This document shows, piece after piece, positions 14,571 through 17,952 of a stretch of 17,952 nt of DNA. Within the stretch, counting starts at the first letter, position 1; each line of letters starts with the position of its first letter. The stretch covers positions 1-17,952 of the forward strand of contig CAAGJQ010000126.1 of the NCBI GenBank assembly GCA_900770295.1, read 5' to 3'. The translations under genes and the position numbers were made by a program. Origin of the DNA: an uncultured Oscillibacter sp. (GTDB taxonomy: Bacteria > Bacillota > Clostridia > Oscillospirales > Oscillospiraceae). The notes beneath the pieces are model-generated. The model was given only the letters and a program-made list of their open reading frames with translations. It did not search any database and had not been told where the DNA came from.

Positions 14571-15896
14571 ATGAAACCCATCGTTGCCATCGTGGGCCGC
14601 CCCAATGTGGGCAAGTCCATGCTGTTTAACAAGCTGATCGGCAGACGGCTTTCCATCGTGGAGGATACCCCGGGCGTCACCCGGGACCGGATCTACGGAG
14701 AGACGGACTGGAACGGCCGGAAGTTCACCCTCATCGACACCGGCGGTATTGAGCCACGGACCGACAACCAGATCCTGGAGTTCATGCGGGACCAGGCTCA
14801 GATCGCCATTGAAAACGCCACCGTCATTGTGTTCCTGACGGACATCAAAACGGGCCTCACCGCCTCGGACCACGAGGTGGCCAACATGCTGCTGCGCAGC
14901 GGCAAGCCCATCGTTCTGGCGGTGAACAAGATGGACTCCACCGGCGCGCCGGACCCGGATTTTTACGAGTTCTACAATCTGGGATTGGGGGACCCCATCG
15001 CCGTCTCCGCCGTCCACGGCCACGGCACTGGCGACCTGCTGGACGCCTGCGTGCAGTATTTTCCTCCCGAGGAGGAAGAGGAGGAAGAGGATGACGCCAT
15101 CAAGGTGGCCGTCATCGGAAAGCCCAACGCGGGCAAATCCTCTCTGGTGAACAAGATCCTGGGGGAGAACCGGGTCATCGTCTCCGACGTGGCCGGCACC
15201 ACCCGGGATGCCATCGACTCCCGGTTTGAGAACGACAAGGGCAAGTTCGTATTCATCGACACCGCCGGTATCCGCCGGAAGTCCAAGGTGGAGGAGGACA
15301 TTGAGAAATACAGCGTCCTCCGGGCCACCATGGCCATCGAGCGCAGCGACGTGTGCCTCATCATGATCGACGCCACCGAGGGCGTCACGGAGCAGGACAC
15401 CAAGGTGGCCGGCATGGCCCACGAGGCCGGCAAGGCCAGTATCATCGTCATCAACAAATGGGACCTCGTCGAAAAGGACGACAAGACCATGGACAGGATG
15501 CGGGAGAAGGTCCGCCAGGACCTGGCCTTCATGACCTACGCCCCCATTCTGTTCATCTCCGCCAAGACCGGCCAGCGGGTGGATAAGCTGTTCGACATGA
15601 TCGACTACGTCTCCAACCAGGCCAGCGTCCGCATCACCACCGGCATGCTGAACAACGTCCTGGCCGACGCCCAGACCCGTGTCCAGCCGCCCACGGACAA
15701 GGGCCGGCGGCTGAAGATCTACTATATGACCCAGGTGGGCATCCGGCCGCCCCACTTCGTCATCTTCTGCAATGACGCCCGGCTGTTCCACTTCTCCTAT
15801 CAGCGGTATCTGGAAAACTGCATCCGCAACACCTTTGGCCTGGAGGGCACGCCCATCGTCCTGTCCATCCGGCAGAAGGGCGACAAGGAGGAGTAA
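14571..15896 (+). CDS. der: Ribosome biogenesis GTPase Der (EngA)
   Basis: Essential tandem GTPase that helps assemble the 50S subunit. The 441 residues comprise two G domains and a C-terminal KH-like domain. G domain 1 has GRPNVGKS (9-16), DTPGVTRD, DTGG (57-60) and NKMD (119-122). G domain 2 has GKPNAGKS (183-190), DVAGTTRD, DTAG (230-233) and NKWD (295-298). An acidic linker of Glu and Asp (167-175) joins them. The KH-like domain runs from about 355 and contains IYYMTQVGIRPPHFVIF. The start is preceded by AGGAAGTGAG within the end of the upstream gene. It is followed 3 bp later by plsY. Confidence 0.98.
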   Translation: MKPIVAIVGRPNVGKSMLFNKLIGRRLSIVEDTPGVTRDRIYGETDWNGRKFTLIDTGGIEPRTDNQILEFMRDQAQIAIENATVIVFLTDIKTGLTASDHEVANMLLRSGKPIVLAVNKMDSTGAPDPDFYEFYNLGLGDPIAVSAVHGHGTGDLLDACVQYFPPEEEEEEEDDAIKVAVIGKPNAGKSSLVNKILGENRVIVSDVAGTTRDAIDSRFENDKGKFVFIDTAGIRRKSKVEEDIEKYSVLRATMAIERSDVCLIMIDATEGVTEQDTKVAGMAHEAGKASIIVINKWDLVEKDDKTMDRMREKVRQDLAFMTYAPILFISAKTGQRVDKLFDMIDYVSNQASVRITTGMLNNVLADAQTRVQPPTDKGRRLKIYYMTQVGIRPPHFVIFCNDARLFHFSYQRYLENCIRNTFGLEGTPIVLSIRQKGDKEE

Positions 15897-15899
15897 GAA

Positions 15900-16547
15900 A
15901 TGTTCATGACGATTTCGGTGTGGCCTGTTTTGGGGATGCTGCTTGTGACCGTGGCCAGCTATCTTCTGGGCTGCTTCAACGGAGCGGTGATCGTCTCCAA
16001 GTATATCCTGCGGGACGACGTGCGGAACCATGGCAGCGGCAACGCGGGCCTGACCAATTTCTACCGGACCTTTGGCGGCCCCCTGACTGCGGTGGTCATT
16101 TTGTGCGATGTGCTGAAAGCGGTCATTGCCGTCCTGCTGGGCAGCTGGCTGCTGGGCTTCCTTGATCCGCTGTTCGGCAAGTACTGGGCCGCTCTGTTCT
16201 GCCTGCTGGGCCATATGTTCCCCTGCATGTTCCACTTCAAGGGCGGCAAGGGCATCCTCTCCGGCGGCACCATCGCTCTCATGATCGACTGGCGCATCGC
16301 CCTGGTGGTCTGGGGCGGGTTCCTGCTCCTGACCGTGCTGACCCGGTATGTGTCCCTGGGCTCTCTCTGGGCCGGGGCCAGTTTCCCGTTTATCTCCTGG
16401 TACTGCTATCCCGACCCGGTCATCGTCGTGCTGGCTTTTGCCTGCGGCGGACTGGTGGTGTGGCAGCACCGGGGAAACATCAAGCGTTTACTTCACGGCA
16501 ATGAGAACAAATTCAGCCTGCATCGTAAAACGGAGGGAAAATCATGA
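15900..16547 (+). CDS. plsY: Glycerol-3-phosphate acyltransferase PlsY
   Basis: Integral membrane enzyme that transfers an acyl group from acyl-phosphate to glycerol-3-phosphate, giving lysophosphatidic acid, the first committed step of phospholipid synthesis. The 215-residue protein is hydrophobic with several membrane segments. The three conserved cytoplasmic motifs are present: GSGNAGLTNFYR (45-56; GSGNIGATN in many species), GHMFPCMFHFKGGKG (104-118) and WQHRGNIKRLLHG near the C-terminus. AAGGAGGAG at the end of der places the start at 15900 rather than the second ATG at 15906. The ATGA overlap with gpsA couples it to the enzyme that makes its substrate. Confidence 0.96.
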   Translation: MFMTISVWPVLGMLLVTVASYLLGCFNGAVIVSKYILRDDVRNHGSGNAGLTNFYRTFGGPLTAVVILCDVLKAVIAVLLGSWLLGFLDPLFGKYWAALFCLLGHMFPCMFHFKGGKGILSGGTIALMIDWRIALVVWGGFLLLTVLTRYVSLGSLWAGASFPFISWYCYPDPVIVVLAFACGGLVVWQHRGNIKRLLHGNENKFSLHRKTEGKS

Positions 16548-17548
16548 AAGCAGTCGTGTTAGGAAGCGGCGGCTGGGGCACGGCCCTGAGCCAGGTCCTC
16601 TGTGACAACGGACATGAGACGTACCTTTGGTCCCACAACCCCGCCAAGGCGGAGGAGATGGCAAAGACCCGGGAGAACCCCCTGCTGAAAGGGGTCATCC
16701 TGCCGGAGAGCCTGCATATCACCAGCGACCTCGGCTGTCTGGAGGGAGCGGACCTGGTGGTCAGCGCCAGCCCGTCCTTCGCGGTGCGGGAGACGGGCCG
16801 GAAGATGGCCCCGTACCTGCGGCCGGAGACCATCCTGGTGACGGTCTCCAAGGGCATCGAGCGGGACACCAACCTCCGCATGAGCGAGGTTTTGCAGGAG
16901 GAGACCCATCATATCTGTAAAGTGGTAGCCCTTTCCGGACCTTCCCACGCGGAGGAAGTGGGCATTCGGATGCCCACCGGCTGCGTGTCCGCCTGCCCGG
17001 ACCGGACGGCGGCCCGCTTCGTACAGGACGCCTTCATGAACGACTATTTCCGCATCTACACCAGCTATGATATCATCGGTGTAGAGCTGGCGGCGGCTCT
17101 GAAAAACGTGGTGGCCCTGAGCTGCGGCATCTGCACGGGCCTGGGCTTCCAGGACAACACCAAAGCCCTGCTGATGACCCGGGCCATGGCGGAGATCACC
17201 CGTCTGGGCGAGCGGATGGGCGGTACCCGCCGCACCTTCGGCGGCCTTGCCGGCATGGGGGACCTCATCGTCACCTGCACCTCCATGCACTCCCGGAACA
17301 ACCGGGCGGGCATCCTCATCGGTCAGGGCAGAACGCCCCAGCAGGCCATGGAGGAGGTCGGCGCCGTTGTCGAGGGCTACTACGCCGCCGAGAGTATCCA
17401 CCAGCTGGCGGAGCGGGAGCAGGTGGACATGCCCATCTGCCGCTGCGCCTACGAGGTGCTGTACCACGGCAAGCAGGTCCGGGACGTGGTGACGGAGCTG
17501 ATGACCCGGGCCAAAAAGGACGAGCTGCTGGAGACCACCTGGCTGTAA
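16544..17548 (+). CDS. gpsA: NAD(P)+-dependent glycerol-3-phosphate dehydrogenase GpsA
   Basis: Cytosolic enzyme that reduces dihydroxyacetone phosphate to sn-glycerol-3-phosphate, the substrate of PlsY encoded just upstream. The 334 residues are standard length. A Rossmann dinucleotide motif GSGGWGTAL (7-15) opens the protein. Further family marks are SKGIE (102-106), LSGPSHAEEV (130-139), the catalytic Lys187 in AALKNVVAL, and RRTFGGLAGMGDLIVTCTS followed by SRNNRAG. The start lies within the plsY end (ATGA) behind a GGAGG site. A strong terminator follows 26 bp after the stop. Confidence 0.98.
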   Translation: MKAVVLGSGGWGTALSQVLCDNGHETYLWSHNPAKAEEMAKTRENPLLKGVILPESLHITSDLGCLEGADLVVSASPSFAVRETGRKMAPYLRPETILVTVSKGIERDTNLRMSEVLQEETHHICKVVALSGPSHAEEVGIRMPTGCVSACPDRTAARFVQDAFMNDYFRIYTSYDIIGVELAAALKNVVALSCGICTGLGFQDNTKALLMTRAMAEITRLGERMGGTRRTFGGLAGMGDLIVTCTSMHSRNNRAGILIGQGRTPQQAMEEVGAVVEGYYAAESIHQLAEREQVDMPICRCAYEVLYHGKQVRDVVTELMTRAKKDELLETTWL

Positions 17549-17574
17549 AAGCTGTCTCCGGTAATCAATCAGTG

Positions 17575-17611
17575 AAAAATGAGAGCGGAGAAGATCTCCG
17601 CTCTCATTTTT
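17575..17611. terminator. Bidirectional intrinsic terminator (gpsA / DUF6485 gene)
   Basis: A 17-bp perfect stem has arms 17575-17591 and 17595-17611 with a 3-nt loop. The GC-rich core (GAGAGCGGAGA) is flanked by A5 on the left and T5 on the right, so it works on both strands. It ends the der-plsY-gpsA transcript. Its right arm covers the last codons of the convergent gene at 17604, so that gene's stop lies inside the hairpin. Confidence 0.9.
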
Positions 17612-17822
17612 CTTTCGGCATCTGTTTTTCCAGCACCCGCCGGGCAAAGGCCTCTATGGAGCAGTCCTCCACGCGCTCTCCCGGTTCGATGACAAAGTCA
17701 AAAAAACAGCTTGGGATTTCCCGCTTCCGCAGCTCCTTTTCAATGCACAGGGAGCAGCCCTGATCGTGGTTGGAGGGATGGCAGCGGCAGCCGGTATTTT
17801 TGCAGGGACAGAAATGCTCCAT
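17604..17822 (-). CDS. Small Cys-rich DUF6485-like protein
   Basis: A 72-residue protein resembling the DUF6485 family of Firmicutes, whose function is not known to me. Seven cysteines cluster in the N-terminal half: C5, C7, C12, C14, C23, C26 and C39. The pattern CPC-x4-CRC, GCSLCI and REIPSCFF is what I recognise in that family and suggests a bound zinc or other metal. The C-terminal part (VEDCSIEAFARRVLEKQ) is a short amphipathic helix with one more cysteine. AGGAGG seven bases before the ATG supports the start. It is convergent with gpsA and preceded by a hairpin-rich intergenic block. Confidence 0.8.
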   Translation of the reverse strand: MEHFCPCKNTGCRCHPSNHDQGCSLCIEKELRKREIPSCFFDFVIEPGERVEDCSIEAFARRVLEKQMPKEK

Positions 17823-17844
17823 GGGAAAACCTCCTGATACTATT

Positions 17845-17952
17845 CTTCCATAGAAAATGGATATTTTCTATGGAAGAGGCGCCGCTGAGCGCGTCGCCCA
17901 TTTGTGCCAGAGGCACAAATGCCGTCTCATAAGACTTCAACGCGTCTTCGGC
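17845..17952. repeat. Block of four consecutive stem-loops, probably cut by the window edge
   Basis: No gene is seen here. Stem 1: 14-bp perfect arms 17845-17858 and 17863-17876 with a GGAT loop, AT-rich. Stem 2: GGCG/CGCC (17878-17881, 17895-17898) enclosing CGC-TGA-GCG. Stem 3: 10-bp perfect arms CATTTGTGCC / GGCACAAATG (17899-17908, 17912-17921) with an AGA loop. Stem 4: GCCG/CGGC (17921-17924, 17949-17952) enclosing AAGAC/GTCTT (17931-17935, 17944-17948), sharing one base with stem 3. The stems are almost contiguous, as in dispersed palindromic repeats, miniature mobile elements or a structured RNA. Which of these it is cannot be decided from one copy. Confidence 0.6.

Noticed and set aside
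14448..16469. Long open frame (about 670 codons) antisense to der and plsY
   Set aside because: Same codon-shadow effect; the product is rich in His, Val, Gly and Asp with no domain signal, and der and plsY on the other strand are unmistakable.
1..17952. CRISPR arrays, tRNA or rRNA genes, transposases, phage genes
   Set aside because: No regularly spaced direct repeats, no cloverleaf or rRNA sequence and no mobile-element protein were seen on either strand.

Overview
The window looks like chromosome from a high-GC, Gram-positive gut Clostridia, most likely an Oscillospiraceae/Ruminococcaceae relative of Flavonifractor, Oscillibacter or Lawsonibacter. The evidence is a PolC-type replicative polymerase, a Firmicutes-type yceD-rpmF pair, strong AGGAGG ribosome binding sites, consensus sigma-A promoters and GC-rich coding sequence. 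The genus is inferred from gene content and style; no rRNA is present to settle it.

Left part (1-6362, + strand): the 3' end of a site-2 protease (rseP), then ispG (methylerythritol phosphate pathway) and polC, an order common in Clostridia where dxr normally lies just upstream. A 12-bp perfect hairpin separates ispG from polC. A ferritin gene follows and ends in a bidirectional terminator.

Middle (6370-12101, - strand): a small hotdog thioesterase with its own promoter; a complete polyamine ABC transporter operon transcribed potA-potB-potC-potD from a good sigma-A promoter and closed by a terminator; and an RluD-family pseudouridine synthase with its own promoter.

Right part (12142-17611, + strand): two coupled genes of unknown function (a small membrane protein and a soluble protein); yceD-rpmF behind a perfect TTGACA-17-TATAAT promoter and closed by a terminator; then a lower-GC gene of unknown function with its own promoter, followed 6 bp later by der, plsY and gpsA. 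The last three cover ribosome assembly and the first steps of phospholipid synthesis: GpsA makes glycerol-3-phosphate and PlsY acylates it. A bidirectional terminator separates gpsA from a convergent small Cys-rich gene (DUF6485-like).

The window ends (17845-17952) in a non-coding block of four consecutive stem-loops that is probably cut by the window edge. Most of the window is conserved housekeeping sequence. I found no CRISPR array, prophage, transposase, tRNA, rRNA or defence island. The points most worth a second look are the edge hairpin block, the low-GC gene that leads into der, and the two unknown coupled genes.
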